45,822 bases of DNA from Burkholderiaceae bacterium (lineage in GTDB: Bacteria > Pseudomonadota > Gammaproteobacteria > Burkholderiales > Burkholderiaceae), in contig CANCQD010000003.1 in assembly GCA_947380285.1 (NCBI GenBank), forward strand, positions 1 to 45,822, written 5' to 3'. Within the stretch, counting starts at the first letter, position 1, and the number at the start of each line of letters is the position of its first letter. The notes beneath the pieces were generated by a model. It had not been told where the DNA came from and made no database searches. It saw only the letters and a list, made by a program, of their open reading frames with translations. A program made the translations under genes and the position numbers. Below are positions 9,559 through 21,750 of this stretch, piece after piece.

Positions 9559-10197
9559 TTAAAGAGGATCTAGACCGAGTTTCTGGATGTCGGCTTGAGT
9601 GTCGACATCCAACACATAGGCAGCATTATCAGTGGCAAAGGTTTTAATCTGCTCGGGATGTTGATCCATATAGACTCTACACACCATGCCAGGTGTTATT
9701 AAAATCTGATGGATCGCCTCTTTCGAAAATAGCACTGGGTTACCCCTTTGGCCATTCACAACCGGCAAGATCATCTCCTGCTCTGCGGTTCGTTGATCAA
9801 ATTGCTCTAGCAACGATTCAATCTCTGATGCGCCTATATTCGGTTGATCGCATAAAGCAATTAATAAAACATCGTAATCACTTTTGAGAGACTCAAGTCC
9901 AAGTCGCACTGACGATGATTGTCCTGTCTCTGGTTTTGGATTTCTGAGCCAGGTAATGGGGCTTTGAATAGACTGAATTTCAGCTTCAACTTCATCCGCG
10001 TAAAAACCAGTAACAACCATAGTCTCTGTTGGACTCAGATCCTGTATTGAATGGATAAAACGTCTTAACAAGCTACTGCCATCTTTTGTTAGAAGGGCTT
10101 TGGGATGACCCCCCAAGCGACTTCCCTCACCTGCAGCCAATATCAAGACGGCAAGGCGCAATGTTGAGCTTTTGGAAGGTTCACTTGAGAGAGTCAT
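9559..10197 (-). CDS. MocA-like molybdenum cofactor nucleotidyltransferase
   Basis: The 212-residue protein begins with the nucleotidyltransferase signature LILAAGEGSRLGGHPKALL (about 15-33), then has ALCDQPN near 115 (metal-binding Asp) and GNPVLFSK near 153. This pattern is that of MocA/MobA-type enzymes, and MocA makes the cytosine dinucleotide form of molybdopterin used by xanthine-oxidase-family hydroxylases. CTP versus GTP use cannot be read from the sequence by eye. It is divergent from an XdhC-like gene (63-bp gap), a frequent partner that inserts or sulfurates this cofactor. Its stop lies 15 bp from that of the RidA gene. Confidence 0.85.
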   Translation of the reverse strand: MTLSSEPSKSSTLRLAVLILAAGEGSRLGGHPKALLTKDGSSLLRRFIHSIQDLSPTETMVVTGFYADEVEAEIQSIQSPITWLRNPKPETGQSSSVRLGLESLKSDYDVLLIALCDQPNIGASEIESLLEQFDQRTAEQEMILPVVNGQRGNPVLFSKEAIHQILITPGMVCRVYMDQHPEQIKTFATDNAAYVLDVDTQADIQKLGLDPL

Positions 10198-10260
10198 TAG
10201 AGTGATAATAAATAGTTATTACTAAAAGTATTCACAAAAGAACGTAAAAGAAGAAAACGT

Positions 10261-11220
10261 ATGAATAGCACCGATTTAAGTGTCCTCAAATCTGCCGTTG
10301 AATGGCTCCAATCGGGTCAATCCGTTGCTATTGCTACCGTTGTGCAGACCTGGGGCTCTGCTCCTCGTCCTGTGGGTTCTTGGCTCGCTATACGGGCTGA
10401 TGGCCAAGTGGCTGGGTCTGTCTCAGGAGGCTGCGTTGAAGACGATCTGATACGCAGGGTGCAAACTGAAATCCTCACACGTAACACCCCAGAAATGGTC
10501 GTTTATGGCGTGACTCAACAGGAGGCTGCGCGTTTTGGTCTACCTTGCGGAGGCACTTTACGTTTGCTAGTTGAGCCAAAACCTGAACTAGCAGTATTAG
10601 AAAAGCTGCTAGAGAATATTTCTACCCATCAAATCAGTCGTCGCACTATCAACCTAACAACCGGTAAATCCACTCTTAGCGCTGGTGATCGTAATGATGA
10701 ATATTCTTGTACTGAACAAGAAATGCAAACTACTTATGGGCCACGTTGGCGCATGGTGATTATTGGTGCTGGACAACTTTCCTTGTATGCGGCTGATTTT
10801 GCATTAGCTTCAGACTTTGAAGTGATCGTAATCGATCCAAGAGAAGAATATGCCGAAGGATTAAACCGATCTGACATCACCTTTTCAAAAGGAATGCCAG
10901 ATGATGTTTTGCTGGAGATCGGCGTTGATTCTCATACTGCAGTTGTCGCCCTAACGCATGATCCCAAGCTAGATGACATGGCCTTGATGGAGGCCCTCAA
11001 GTCTCCCGCCTTTTATGTTGGCGCACTTGGAAGCCGTAAAAACACCCAGAAACGCAAGGAGCGCTTGCTAGAGTTTGATGTTAGCCAAGAACAGGTTGAA
11101 AAGTTGCATGGCCCTGTTGGGCTTTATATTGGCGCCCTCACCCCACCAGAGATCGCTGTATCGATTCTGGCGGAAGTGATTGCCGTTAAATACGGTATTA
11201 GTGTTCCAAAGAAAACTTAA
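10261..11220 (+). CDS. XdhC/CoxI family protein, molybdenum hydroxylase maturation
   Basis: The 319-residue protein has the N-terminal XdhC/CoxI domain (TVVQTWGSAPRPVGSWLAI, SVSGGCVEDDLI, LPCGGTLRLLVEP) and a C-terminal Rossmann-like XdhC domain (VIIGAGQLSLYAADFA; YVGALGSRKNTQKR; IGALTPPEIAVSILAEV). The paired cysteines in SGGCVE and LPCGGT are conserved family positions. XdhC binds molybdenum cofactor and promotes its sulfuration before insertion into xanthine-dehydrogenase-type enzymes. Neighbouring MocA-like, MoxR and CoxE-like genes supply the rest of a maturation set. The C-terminus converges on parC with a 16-bp gap. Confidence 0.9.
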   Translation: MNSTDLSVLKSAVEWLQSGQSVAIATVVQTWGSAPRPVGSWLAIRADGQVAGSVSGGCVEDDLIRRVQTEILTRNTPEMVVYGVTQQEAARFGLPCGGTLRLLVEPKPELAVLEKLLENISTHQISRRTINLTTGKSTLSAGDRNDEYSCTEQEMQTTYGPRWRMVIIGAGQLSLYAADFALASDFEVIVIDPREEYAEGLNRSDITFSKGMPDDVLLEIGVDSHTAVVALTHDPKLDDMALMEALKSPAFYVGALGSRKNTQKRKERLLEFDVSQEQVEKLHGPVGLYIGALTPPEIAVSILAEVIAVKYGISVPKKT

Positions 11221-11236
11221 CGCTTAGTCTAGAAAT

Positions 11237-13684
11237 TTAGTTCGCTGTTAATTTGCCATCTTTTAAGCGTGGCTCAACGAAATGGCCTTTTCGTGCACGG
11301 TTACCCGCAAATGATTTCAAGGTTTTTGCATCCAAACTCAGTTCCGTTGGTTTGCCGGCGCGTCCAGCACCTGAATAAGTAGCCCCATCCGGACCAACTG
11401 CAATAGCAGAAGCTAAGTGCTCTTGATCATCCAAGCCCATCAAAATAACGCCTTTGCCGCCCGTTGGCAGACGCTTGAGTTCATCCAAGGGGAATACCAA
11501 TAACTTAGAGGCTGCGGATAAGCAGGCAACCTGTTTCATGCCTACCTTGACTTTGGCTGCACCTAAAGGCGCATCACCAGGGACTTTGGCATCCATGCTC
11601 AAGAATGATTTACCAGCCTTGTTACGGGTAGTCATGTCGGCAACATTCGCCAAGAAACCATAGCCCGCTTTAGTAGATAGCAATACCAAATCATCAGTCT
11701 GGCCAGCGTAATAAGCAACCATTTGTGAGCCAGCAGCCAAGTTCACAAAGCTAGTCAATGGTGAGCCATCACCACGGGCCCCAGGCAGCTCACTTACGGG
11801 AACGGTATACACACGCCCGTCACTGCCAAAGCCTTGAATCACATCAATGGTTCTCACTTCAAAGGTGGCATACAAAGCATCGCCCGCCTTAAAGCCGAAT
11901 TGCGTTGCATCATGCTCATGACCTTGACGAACCCGCACCCAACCTTTTTGAGAAACAATTACAGTAACTGGCTCATCAATGACTTTGGTCTCAGCTACGG
12001 CGCGCTTATCTTCCTGAATAAGGGTGCGACGCTCATCACCAAAATCTTTCATATCAGATTCTATTTCTTTGATGATGCGCTTGCGCAGTACAGCATCGTT
12101 TTGCAGTAAGCCCTCTAAATCATCACGCTCAGTCTTGAGCTCTTTGAGCTCTTGCTCAATCTTGATACCCTCTAAGCGAGCCAACTGACGCAAGCGAATA
12201 TCTAGAATATCTTCTGCTTGGCGATCGCTTAGCTTGAATTCTTTAATCAGATCCGCTTTCGGTTCATCGCTATTGCGAATGATCTTGATCACCTTATCAA
12301 TATTGAGAAGAACGGTTAAGCGCCCTTCCAAGATATGCATGCGGTCTTTGACTTTGCCTAAGCGATGCTGCGTTCTACGGGTAACGGTGGCAACCCTAAA
12401 CGCAACCCACTCAGATAAGATTTCTTTTAAGCCTTTTTGACGCGGGCGACCATCATTACCTATCATCACCAAATTCATAGGCGCATTGGACTCTAGCGAG
12501 GTATGTGCCAACAGCAGATTGACGAACTCATTCACGTCAATATTCTTGCTCTTAGGCTCAAATACCAGACGCACTGCAGCATCTTTACTGGATTCATCGC
12601 GAACGCCATCAAGCACATTCAGAATGGTTGATTTCAGATTATTTTGCTCTGGCGTAAGCGTCTTTTTGCCGACTTTAACCTTCGGATTAGTAATCTCTTC
12701 AATTTCTTGCAGTACGCGCTGAGAGGAAGTTGCTGGCGGCAATTCATTGACAACGATTTGCCATTGACCACGAGCCAACTCTTCAACGGACCAGCGTGCG
12801 CGAACTTTGATGCTGCCACGCCCTGCTTCATAAATCTGCGCAATTTCCGCTGCAGAAGAAATAATTTGGCCGCCACCTGGATAGTCAGGTCCAGGCATGA
12901 TTTCTAATAATTCTGAAGTGCTCATCTTGGGAGACTTCATTAAGGCAACAGCAGCGGTAGCAACTTCACGTAAATTATGTGAAGGAATCTCGGTTGCCAT
13001 ACCTACCGCAATACCAGATGCACCGTTTAGCAAAACAAACGGTAAGCGAGCTGGCAATAATTTAGGCTCCTGAAATGAGCCGTCGTAGTTCGGAGCAAAA
13101 TCGACCGTACCTTCATCAATCTCACTCAGAAGCAAGCTAGCTATCTTAGTCAAACGCGCTTCGGTATAACGCATTGCCGCGGCACCATCGCCATCGCGTG
13201 AGCCGAAGTTGCCCTGACCATCGATTAAGGGGTAGCGCAATGAAAAGCTTTGAGCCAAACGAACCAATGCATCATATGCAGATTGGTCACCATGCGGGTG
13301 GAATTTACCAAGTACATCACCAACCACACGCGCACTCTTCACCGGCTTAGCATCGGCACGCAGTCCCATTTCGCTCATCGAGAACAAAATGCGCCGTTGA
13401 ACAGGCTTCTGCCCATCGGATACATCCGGGAGAGCACGGCCTTTCACTACGCTAATGGCGTAATCCAAATAGGCACGCTCTGCGTATACCGCCAGCGTTA
13501 GGCTATCTTTACCATCTTCATTAAGGTCAATTGTTTTTGGATCATGTGCGTCCGATCCACCACCAGAAGAGGTAGCTACTGCAGGAGCCTCGTCAACTTC
13601 AACAATGTCCACTTCAATTGGATTGGAGAACAAGTCAGCCTGATCTTCTGGAGTATTTTTTCCAGAGGTCTTTTTCGTCACCAT
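11237..13684 (-). CDS. parC: DNA topoisomerase IV subunit A
   Basis: The 815-residue subunit carries the breakage-reunion domain with [19 protein letters not shown] near residue 70 and the catalytic Tyr in [11 protein letters not shown], followed by [20 protein letters not shown]. The C-terminal beta-pinwheel is divergent, as is normal for ParC rather than GyrA, and there is no GyrA box. ParC is longer than the E. coli protein (752), with about 55 extra residues at an acidic, low-complexity N-terminus. Its ATG shares one base with the parE stop (TAATG), indicating translational coupling. ParC/ParE together decatenate daughter chromosomes. Confidence 0.96.
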   Translation of the reverse strand: MVTKKTSGKNTPEDQADLFSNPIEVDIVEVDEAPAVATSSGGGSDAHDPKTIDLNEDGKDSLTLAVYAERAYLDYAISVVKGRALPDVSDGQKPVQRRILFSMSEMGLRADAKPVKSARVVGDVLGKFHPHGDQSAYDALVRLAQSFSLRYPLIDGQGNFGSRDGDGAAAMRYTEARLTKIASLLLSEIDEGTVDFAPNYDGSFQEPKLLPARLPFVLLNGASGIAVGMATEIPSHNLREVATAAVALMKSPKMSTSELLEIMPGPDYPGGGQIISSAAEIAQIYEAGRGSIKVRARWSVEELARGQWQIVVNELPPATSSQRVLQEIEEITNPKVKVGKKTLTPEQNNLKSTILNVLDGVRDESSKDAAVRLVFEPKSKNIDVNEFVNLLLAHTSLESNAPMNLVMIGNDGRPRQKGLKEILSEWVAFRVATVTRRTQHRLGKVKDRMHILEGRLTVLLNIDKVIKIIRNSDEPKADLIKEFKLSDRQAEDILDIRLRQLARLEGIKIEQELKELKTERDDLEGLLQNDAVLRKRIIKEIESDMKDFGDERRTLIQEDKRAVAETKVIDEPVTVIVSQKGWVRVRQGHEHDATQFGFKAGDALYATFEVRTIDVIQGFGSDGRVYTVPVSELPGARGDGSPLTSFVNLAAGSQMVAYYAGQTDDLVLLSTKAGYGFLANVADMTTRNKAGKSFLSMDAKVPGDAPLGAAKVKVGMKQVACLSAASKLLVFPLDELKRLPTGGKGVILMGLDDQEHLASAIAVGPDGATYSGAGRAGKPTELSLDAKTLKSFAGNRARKGHFVEPRLKDGKLTAN

Positions 13685-15672
13685 TAGATATCTGCCTCCA
13701 CTTCGTTGCCACGCTCTTCAAGCCAATCGCGACGTGCGCCAGACTCGGATTTACCCATCAACATATCCATTGTTTTAAATGTTTCATCCTCGGTCCAGGT
13801 GCCTAAAGTAACCGGCAGCAGGCGACGAGTATCCGGATTCAAAGTGGTGTCCCAAAGCTGCTCCGCACTCATCTCCCCCAAACCTTTAAAGCGAGAAATC
13901 TGCCACGCGCTTTCTTTTACACCGTCTTTACGCAATTTATCTTCAATAGCTTGTAGCTCATTAGCATCTAAGGCATAAATTTTTTGCGCTGGTTTCTTAC
14001 CTCGCGCTGGAGCATCCACCCTAAATAGTGGTGGTCTAGAGATATGCACATGGCCCAACTCAATCAGTTTAGGGAAATGTTTGTAAAACAAGGTTAAGAG
14101 CAATACTTGAATGTGCGCACCATCAACGTCCGCATCCGAGAGAATGCAAACCTTGCCGTAGCGCAGATTAGTTAGATCAGGATTGTCATTGGCTCCATGA
14201 GGATCAACCCCAATCGCTACAGCAATATCATGCACTTCGTTATTAGCAAACAAGCGATCACGCTCTGCTTCCCATGTATTCAGCACCTTGCCACGCAATG
14301 GCAGGATGGCTTGATATTCTTTATTGCGCCCCATCTTGGCGGATCCACCTGCAGAATCACCCTCCACCAGGAAGATCTCATTCATGCCAATGTCTTGACT
14401 CTCACAATCAGTGAGTTTGCCTGGGAGTACCGCTACGCCAGAGGACTTTTTCTTCTCAACCTTTTGACCTGCACGTGTTCTTGCTTGAGCTTGCTTAATG
14501 ACCAAATCAGCTAATTTGCGACCATAGTCAACATGTTGATTGAGCCAAAGCTCTAGGGCAGATTTCACATAACCAGAAACTAAACGCACTGCATCACGTG
14601 AGTTAAGGCGCTCTTTAATCTGCCCTTGGAACTGGGGATCTAGTACCTTTGCAGACAAAATAAATGATGCGCGTGCAAATACATCCTCAGGCATCAACTT
14701 AACACCCTTTGGTTGCAATGCGTGCATCTCAATAAAGCCTTTAACGGCATTAAATAGACCTTCACGCAAACCACTTTCATGGGTACCGCCCGCAGGAGTT
14801 GGAATCAAGTTCACATAACTCTCGCGCACTGGTGCGCCATCTTCGGTCCAGCACACTACCCACGCTGCGCCCTCGCCTTCAGCAAAAGAGTCATCTTCAC
14901 CAGTGCCGGTAGCATATTGCTCGCCTTCGAATGGGGGAATGACTTCAGCGCCATGACCTGCTTGTGCAATCGCTTCATTTAAATAGCCGCGCAACCCTTG
15001 TGCATATTGCCAAGTCTGGGTATCGCCTGTCTTCTCTTGAATCAGGGTTACCTTAACGCCAGGCAATAAAACAGCTTTGGAACGTAATAAGCGAATGAGC
15101 TCAGGCATTGGTATAACTGAGCTATCAAAATACTTGCCATCTGGCCAAGCGCGAACACGAGTACCGTGCGATTTATCTTCTTTTGAAGAGCCAATCGTTT
15201 TGAGTTTTTCAATTACCTTGCCATCAGCAAAGGTCAATGTTGACATTTGGCTATCACGCCAAACAGTCACTTCTAATCTTTTAGATAAAGCATTGGTTAC
15301 TGAAACGCCCACCCCGTGTAAGCCACCAGAAAAAGCATATGCACCACCGGTGCCTTTTTCAAACTTACCACCCGCATGAAGCTGAGTGAACACAATCTCC
15401 ACTACTGGTAATTTTTCAGTAGGATGCATACCCACCGGAATACCGCGACCATCATCTTCGACGCTGACGCTGCCATCGGTATGCATAGTGACAATGATTT
15501 GCTTACCAAATCCACCCAAAGCCTCATCGGATGCGTTATCAAGCACCTCTTGAATAATATGGAGTGGATTGTCGGTGCGGGTGTACATTCCAGGCCGTTG
15601 ACGGACTGGTTCCAGACCTTTTAGGACCTGAATCGACGATTCGCTGTATTCGGAAGTTTTACGGGTAGCCAT
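13684..15672 (-). CDS. parE: DNA topoisomerase IV subunit B
   Basis: The 662-residue ATPase subunit has the GHKL ATP site ([40 protein letters not shown]), the transducer domain and the TOPRIM block [11 protein letters not shown] with [14 protein letters not shown]. The C-terminus ends in the tail [14 protein letters not shown]. Length is typical for ParE and much shorter than GyrB. The gene precedes parC directly with a one-base overlap, a common betaproteobacterial parE-parC arrangement. It is divergent from a CoA-transferase gene across 79 bp that must hold both promoters. Confidence 0.96.
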   Translation of the reverse strand: MATRKTSEYSESSIQVLKGLEPVRQRPGMYTRTDNPLHIIQEVLDNASDEALGGFGKQIIVTMHTDGSVSVEDDGRGIPVGMHPTEKLPVVEIVFTQLHAGGKFEKGTGGAYAFSGGLHGVGVSVTNALSKRLEVTVWRDSQMSTLTFADGKVIEKLKTIGSSKEDKSHGTRVRAWPDGKYFDSSVIPMPELIRLLRSKAVLLPGVKVTLIQEKTGDTQTWQYAQGLRGYLNEAIAQAGHGAEVIPPFEGEQYATGTGEDDSFAEGEGAAWVVCWTEDGAPVRESYVNLIPTPAGGTHESGLREGLFNAVKGFIEMHALQPKGVKLMPEDVFARASFILSAKVLDPQFQGQIKERLNSRDAVRLVSGYVKSALELWLNQHVDYGRKLADLVIKQAQARTRAGQKVEKKKSSGVAVLPGKLTDCESQDIGMNEIFLVEGDSAGGSAKMGRNKEYQAILPLRGKVLNTWEAERDRLFANNEVHDIAVAIGVDPHGANDNPDLTNLRYGKVCILSDADVDGAHIQVLLLTLFYKHFPKLIELGHVHISRPPLFRVDAPARGKKPAQKIYALDANELQAIEDKLRKDGVKESAWQISRFKGLGEMSAEQLWDTTLNPDTRRLLPVTLGTWTEDETFKTMDMLMGKSESGARRDWLEERGNEVEADI

Positions 15673-15751
15673 GCGCGCAAATTGTAGTCATGTCTGAGAT
15701 CCAGACCGAATTTTTCGGGAATTACCCTGTCATCCATGCCAAAATTGGGGG

Positions 15752-16972
15752 ATGGGAGCCTTAAGTCATATTCGCATATTAGACCTTAGCCGAGTTTTGG
15801 CAGGACCTTGGTGCGCTCAAAATCTAGCTGATTTGGGCGCCGACGTCATTAAAGTCGAAAGACCGGGCACAGGGGACGATACCCGCCATTGGGGCCCTCC
15901 CTTTGCCAAAGATGCCAATGGCAAGGAAACCGAAGAATCTGCCTATTTTATTTGCATCAACCGCAATAAACGCTCGATTACGGTGGATATTGCCAAACCT
16001 GAAGGCCAAGAACTTATCCGGAAACTGGCCTTGGAATCGGATGTAGTCATTGAAAACTACAAGGTTGGTGACCTGGCCAAATATGGTCTGGACTATGAAA
16101 ACCTCAAAAAGGTGAAAGCGGATTTGATCTATTGCTCCATTACCGGATTTGGGCAAACTGGACCTTATGCCAATCGCCCTGGATACGATTTCATCATTCA
16201 AGGCATGGGCGGCTTCATGAGTGTGACCGGTGAAGCGCATGATTTTGAAGGCGCAAGCCCACAAAAATCTGGGGTAGCGATTGCAGACATCTTTACCGGT
16301 ATGTATGCCAGCACCGCCATCCTCGCAGCCATTGTTCATCGTGACCACACCGGTGAAGGTCAATACATTGATATGTCACTACTAGATACGCAAGTGGCGG
16401 TGATGGCCAATGTATCCAGTGCCTACCTAACATCAGGAGAAGTTCCCAAGCGCTGGGGCAATGCCTCTCCGATCATTGTTCCTTATCAAACCTTTCCCAC
16501 TTCTGATGGCTGGATGATCGTTGGTGCGGGTAATGATGGTCAGTTTCGTCAGTTTGTTACAGCAGGTGGTGAAGCCCATTTAGCAGATAACCCACTATTT
16601 GCTTCAAACCCTCTGCGCGTTGAGCATCGCAAGCAACTCATCCCCCTTTTAGAGAAGATGACTTGCAAGATGACGAAAGGCGAATGGATTGCATTACTTG
16701 AGAAAGCGAATGTGCCTTGCGGACCCATCAATAACTTCAAAGAAGTCTTTGAAAATGAACAGGTAGTTCATCGCGGTGTTCAGATTGATGTGCCCCACCC
16801 AACTGCTGGGACAATGAAATTAGTGGCTAGCCCAATGCACTTATCAAAGACGCCGACTGAGGTGCGGATGGCGCCACCTACTCTTGGCCAACATACCCAA
16901 GAAATCTTGTATGAACGTCTCAAGCTAGATGATCATGCGATCGAAGAGTTACGCGCAAAAGGAATCATTTAA
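15752..16972 (+). CDS. Class III (CaiB/BaiF, family III) CoA-transferase
   Basis: The 406-residue protein has the family N-terminus RILDLSRVLAGPWCAQNLADLG, the ADVIKVERP strand, NRNKRSITVD, and GQYIDMSLLD, whose Asp in IDMS corresponds to the acyl-CoA-anchoring Asp of formyl-CoA transferase. Such enzymes move CoA between carboxylic acids without ATP. The acceptor is unknown. The next gene, six bases downstream, encodes an MFS carrier, so the pair probably imports a carboxylate and activates it. A GGGGG run directly before the ATG may serve as ribosome-binding site. Confidence 0.92.
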   Translation: MGALSHIRILDLSRVLAGPWCAQNLADLGADVIKVERPGTGDDTRHWGPPFAKDANGKETEESAYFICINRNKRSITVDIAKPEGQELIRKLALESDVVIENYKVGDLAKYGLDYENLKKVKADLIYCSITGFGQTGPYANRPGYDFIIQGMGGFMSVTGEAHDFEGASPQKSGVAIADIFTGMYASTAILAAIVHRDHTGEGQYIDMSLLDTQVAVMANVSSAYLTSGEVPKRWGNASPIIVPYQTFPTSDGWMIVGAGNDGQFRQFVTAGGEAHLADNPLFASNPLRVEHRKQLIPLLEKMTCKMTKGEWIALLEKANVPCGPINNFKEVFENEQVVHRGVQIDVPHPTAGTMKLVASPMHLSKTPTEVRMAPPTLGQHTQEILYERLKLDDHAIEELRAKGII

Positions 16973-16977
16973 GACAC

Positions 16978-18210
16978 ATGACTACGCAAACATCCAAAGC
17001 GGGACTATCGATGAAGGATGTCCTGATTTATGGCGGTCTCATGGTCACTTTATCCATGGGTATTCGTCATGGCTTTGGCCTCTTTAATCTCCCGATTACT
17101 TCTGCCAATGGTTGGGGTCGTGAAACATTTGCTCTGACTATTGCCCTCCAAAATCTTATTTGGGGCGCAGTACAACCGATTACTGGTGCGCTAGCAGATC
17201 GTTATGGCGCATTCAAAATCATGCTTGCTGGTGGGATTTTGTATGCCCTCGGTTTAGCAGGCATGGCAGTTTCCACCGATGTAATGAACTTCACTCTCGC
17301 GGGCGGCTTACTGATTGGTTTGGCACAAACTGCCACCACCTACAGCGTGGTTTACGGAATCTTGGGTCGCAATGTATCAGCAGAAAAACGGGTTTGGGCA
17401 ATGGGTATTACTGCAGCCGCTGGTTCATTTGGTCAATTCTTAATGATTCCAGCCGAGCAAGGTTTACTCAGTCTGTTTGGCACCCAAGATGCACTTCTCA
17501 TGTTGGCATTGATGGCCAGCCTGATGATTCCAACCGCCTTTATGTTGCGCGAAAAGAATTTCACCCACAACCATAAATTGGGTGATCAAACTATCAAACA
17601 GGCATTAAAAGAAGCGATTGGTAATCCCAGCTTTCGTTATCTCACTTTAGGTTATTTTGTTTGCGGCTTTCAGGTAGTGTTTATTGCCGTTCACCTAGCA
17701 CCCTACCTCAAAGATCTTTCTTCTAACTATCCAGCCGTTGGTGCTCCAGTAGTAGCAACTACCGCCCTTGCCTTAATCGGTCTATTTAATATCTTCGGTA
17801 CCTATAGCTCGGGGATCCTGGGGCAACGCTTTCCTAAGCGTTATTTACTGTCTGCAATCTATATTGGACGCTCCATTGCGATTGCGGCATTTTTGTTACT
17901 GCCACCAACGCCAATGAGTACATATATCTTTGCTGCGATCATGGGGTTCTTATGGCTCTCAACCATCCCCCTTACCAATGGTATTGTTGCGCAAATTTTT
18001 GGCGTTAAGTATTTGACGATGCTTTCGGGTCTGATCTTTTTCTCGCACCAACTGGGTAGCTTCTGTGGCGCCTTTCTAGGTGGTTATTTGTTTGATAAGA
18101 CTGGCTCCTATTTAATTGTTTGGGAAATCGCAATAGGATTAGGTGTGTTTGCCTTCCTAGTTAACCTTCCGGTAAAAGAAAGAGCAATTCATAGAGTGGC
18201 GAATGCTTAA
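16978..18210 (+). CDS. MFS transporter, probably for a carboxylate
   Basis: The 410-residue protein shows about twelve hydrophobic segments and the MFS loop motif GALADRYGAFKIML between helices 2 and 3. Overall style is that of the oxalate/formate-antiporter-like or monocarboxylate-porter-like branch. It starts only six bases after the CoA-transferase stop, so the two are co-transcribed and the substrate is probably the acid handled by that enzyme. Its last codons overlap a 47-residue membrane protein gene in another frame. Confidence 0.9.
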   Translation: MTTQTSKAGLSMKDVLIYGGLMVTLSMGIRHGFGLFNLPITSANGWGRETFALTIALQNLIWGAVQPITGALADRYGAFKIMLAGGILYALGLAGMAVSTDVMNFTLAGGLLIGLAQTATTYSVVYGILGRNVSAEKRVWAMGITAAAGSFGQFLMIPAEQGLLSLFGTQDALLMLALMASLMIPTAFMLREKNFTHNHKLGDQTIKQALKEAIGNPSFRYLTLGYFVCGFQVVFIAVHLAPYLKDLSSNYPAVGAPVVATTALALIGLFNIFGTYSSGILGQRFPKRYLLSAIYIGRSIAIAAFLLLPPTPMSTYIFAAIMGFLWLSTIPLTNGIVAQIFGVKYLTMLSGLIFFSHQLGSFCGAFLGGYLFDKTGSYLIVWEIAIGLGVFAFLVNLPVKERAIHRVANA

Positions 18211-18346
18211 GAAAAAACCCGCAATCAGGAAGATCATTTCCTATGGGTTTGTTTTATTTATATTGCTATTGATTTTTTCGATGTACTTTGCACCCGATAT
18301 GATGATCGCAGTAACTAATGAAGTATGGGCATTGTGTGGATGGTGA
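18203..18346 (+). CDS. Small single-span membrane protein
   Basis: A 47-residue reading frame begins inside the last codons of the MFS gene (ATG at 18203, MFS stop at 18208-18210). It encodes a basic N-terminus (MLKKKPAIRK), one hydrophobic helix (YGFVLFILLLIFSMYFA) and a short C-terminal tail ending WALCGW. The overlap suggests translational coupling with the transporter. Family not recognised; a role as small accessory subunit of the carrier is only a guess. Confidence 0.55.
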   Translation: MLKKKPAIRKIISYGFVLFILLLIFSMYFAPDMMIAVTNEVWALCGW

Positions 18347-18391
18347 CTAAATAAGAGTGAGTGCTGTGCAATATCTTTTATTTAAAATTCT

Positions 18392-18397
18392 TATAAT
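18392..18397 (+). promoter_or_regulatory. -10 element of the tRNA-Arg gene
   Basis: A consensus TATAAT lies 32 bp upstream of the tRNA start, which fits a short tRNA leader. No good -35 element is seen at 16-18 bases. Confidence 0.4.
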
Positions 18398-18429
18398 TCA
18401 AATAGCCTATTTTTTAGCTTTGCAACTGA

Positions 18430-18504
18430 CTCGCCGTAGCACAATGGATAGTGCACATGCCTCCTAAGCGTGGGATACAGGTTCGATTCCTGTCGGCGGG
18501 ACCA
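18430..18504 (+). tRNA. tRNA-Arg (anticodon CCT)
   Basis: The sequence folds as a cloverleaf: acceptor CTCGCCG with CGGCGGG (one T-G pair), D-stem GCAC/GTGC, anticodon stem CATGC/GCGTG with loop CTCCTAA (anticodon CCT, reading AGG), T-arm ACAGG-TTCGATT-CCTGT, discriminator A and an encoded CCA. Confidence 0.95.
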
Positions 18505-18518
18505 AAAATTCCTCATAC

Positions 18519-18541
18519 TTATCCACAGGTTTTGTGGATAA
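18519..18541. promoter_or_regulatory. Inverted pair of consensus DnaA boxes
   Basis: TTATCCACA (18519-18527) and its reverse complement TGTGGATAA (18533-18541) are separated by five bases. Both are perfect copies of the high-affinity DnaA box. They lie 15 bp after the tRNA-Arg CCA and 188 bp before the Nudix gene. No U-tract follows, so this is not a good tRNA terminator. The DNA from 18542 to 18728 shows no other feature that I can recognise. Confidence 0.55.
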
Positions 18542-18728
18542 ATCCTTAAAAGTTTTCGTAAGTCACAGATTTGTATAGGCTGACCTAGCTTGCCTAATTT
18601 GTGTGCAGAATGTATTTCCCTATTTTGCGTATGAACTTAAAAATATTTTAATGAATGTCTCTGTATTTATGTGCTAGGCAATTTATCAATAAGGGCATAG
18701 AACACGAAGTTCCCTTACACTTAGTGCC

Positions 18729-19562
18729 ATGACTAGCCTTTCTACCAGCACACTTGCCGCCCTCGAGGAAATGCTCCAAAACACGGCACGCTCTGCTCCA
18801 GCGGATTATCTGCCGATCTATTTATCCCGTGGTGCAATAGGTGAACAACTGATCGGACATCTCAATCCAGAGTTCACGCCCTACTTGCAAGAGTCACTTC
18901 AAAAAGAATCTATTCCACTGGTTGTAATGGGCCATGAAAAGCTCACGATTCAACTCGGTAAGCCCATTGATTTATCAAATAGCCTTTATCAATTGGCTAA
19001 TCGCATGAGATTGGGCGGATTTATTCCAGGCTGGCGTAATGAAGATTTTGCTTGGGTTGATCAAAACGGACACACATACTTTCGCATGGAGCGCGCTGCG
19101 TTTCGTACCTTTGGCTTTCGCAGTATGGCAATACATATCAATGGTTATACGCAAGGCAATACGATTTGGCTGGGAAGACGCAGCGAGACCAAGTCCACTG
19201 ATCCGGGCAAGCTAGATAACTTAGCTGCTGGTGGAATTACTGCCGATGAAACACCTTGGGTCAGTGCGCGTCGCGAACTTTGGGAAGAAGCTGGAGTACC
19301 CGAGAAAATTGCAGATCAGATTGAGCCAGTGGGACGTATTCATATGCGCCGTCCATCACTTGATCGAGGTTTTCATGATGAGCAGCTCTACGTTTACGAT
19401 CTGGAATTGTCAGATAACTTTGTCCCCACAAATCATGATGGCGAAGTCAGTGGATTTATTGAAATCTCACTGCTAGAGGCTGCTGCTCGTATTTTGGCCG
19501 ATGAATTTACTTCTGATGCCGCCTTTGTTACTGCAGACTTTATATTGCGGCGCAATAAATAG
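18729..19562 (+). CDS. Nudix hydrolase with DUF4743 N-terminal domain, thiamin-linked
   Basis: The 277-residue protein has an N-terminal DUF4743-like region (about 1-115, with MRLGGFIPGWRNEDFAWVD) and a C-terminal Nudix fold. The Nudix box is complete: GGITADE, then seven residues, then RELWEEAGV, matching GX5EX7REUXEEXGU. DUF4743 Nudix enzymes (yeast YJR142W and plant homologues) remove a phosphate from damaged oxo- and oxy-thiamin diphosphates. Its position immediately upstream of the TPP riboswitch and thiC fits that damage pre-emption role. It is before the riboswitch, so it is not under the switch unless there is another promoter. Confidence 0.88.
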   Translation: MTSLSTSTLAALEEMLQNTARSAPADYLPIYLSRGAIGEQLIGHLNPEFTPYLQESLQKESIPLVVMGHEKLTIQLGKPIDLSNSLYQLANRMRLGGFIPGWRNEDFAWVDQNGHTYFRMERAAFRTFGFRSMAIHINGYTQGNTIWLGRRSETKSTDPGKLDNLAAGGITADETPWVSARRELWEEAGVPEKIADQIEPVGRIHMRRPSLDRGFHDEQLYVYDLELSDNFVPTNHDGEVSGFIEISLLEAAARILADEFTSDAAFVTADFILRRNK

Positions 19563-19587
19563 CCCATATGAGCTTACACATCCCCGC

Positions 19588-19616
19588 TTGACTGATGTCT
19601 TGTTGCAATCAGTCAA
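19588..19616. repeat. 9-bp inverted repeat between the Nudix gene and the TPP riboswitch
   Basis: TTGACTGAT and ATCAGTCAA flank an 11-base spacer, 25 bp after the Nudix stop and 23 bp before the aptamer. There is no following T-run, so it is not a standard terminator. It could be a protein-binding site at the thiC promoter or a transcript 3'-end stem. Confidence 0.45.
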
Positions 19617-19639
19617 TTCGTGGTTAAATCCTATTTAAG

Positions 19640-19738
19640 GATGAAACAGGGGTGCCCTTCAAAGCGGATTAAGCTTGGAAGGCGCTGAGAAAGACCCTAA
19701 AACCCGATCCAGGTAATGCTGGCGTGGGGAGTTACATC
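19640..19738 (+). promoter_or_regulatory. TPP riboswitch (THI element) aptamer
   Basis: All conserved THI-box blocks are present in order: ACAGGGGTGC (19646-19655), the variable P3 arm, CTGAGA (19685-19690), ACCC, GATCCAGGTAATGCTGGC and GTGGGGA, closed by a P1 helix GATG/CATC. The aptamer binds thiamin diphosphate and represses the downstream thi operon. It sits 47 bp before the thiC start. Confidence 0.95.
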
Positions 19739-19756
19739 AGACCGACACCCGGTTTC

Positions 19757-21725
<1,969 letters not shown>

Positions 21726-21750
21726 ACAATCTGGAGTGATTGGGTAATTG

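Noticed and set aside
18519..18541. DnaA-box pair as the tRNA-Arg rho-independent terminator
   Set aside because: The stem is not followed by a T-run; the exact double match to the DnaA box is the better explanation.
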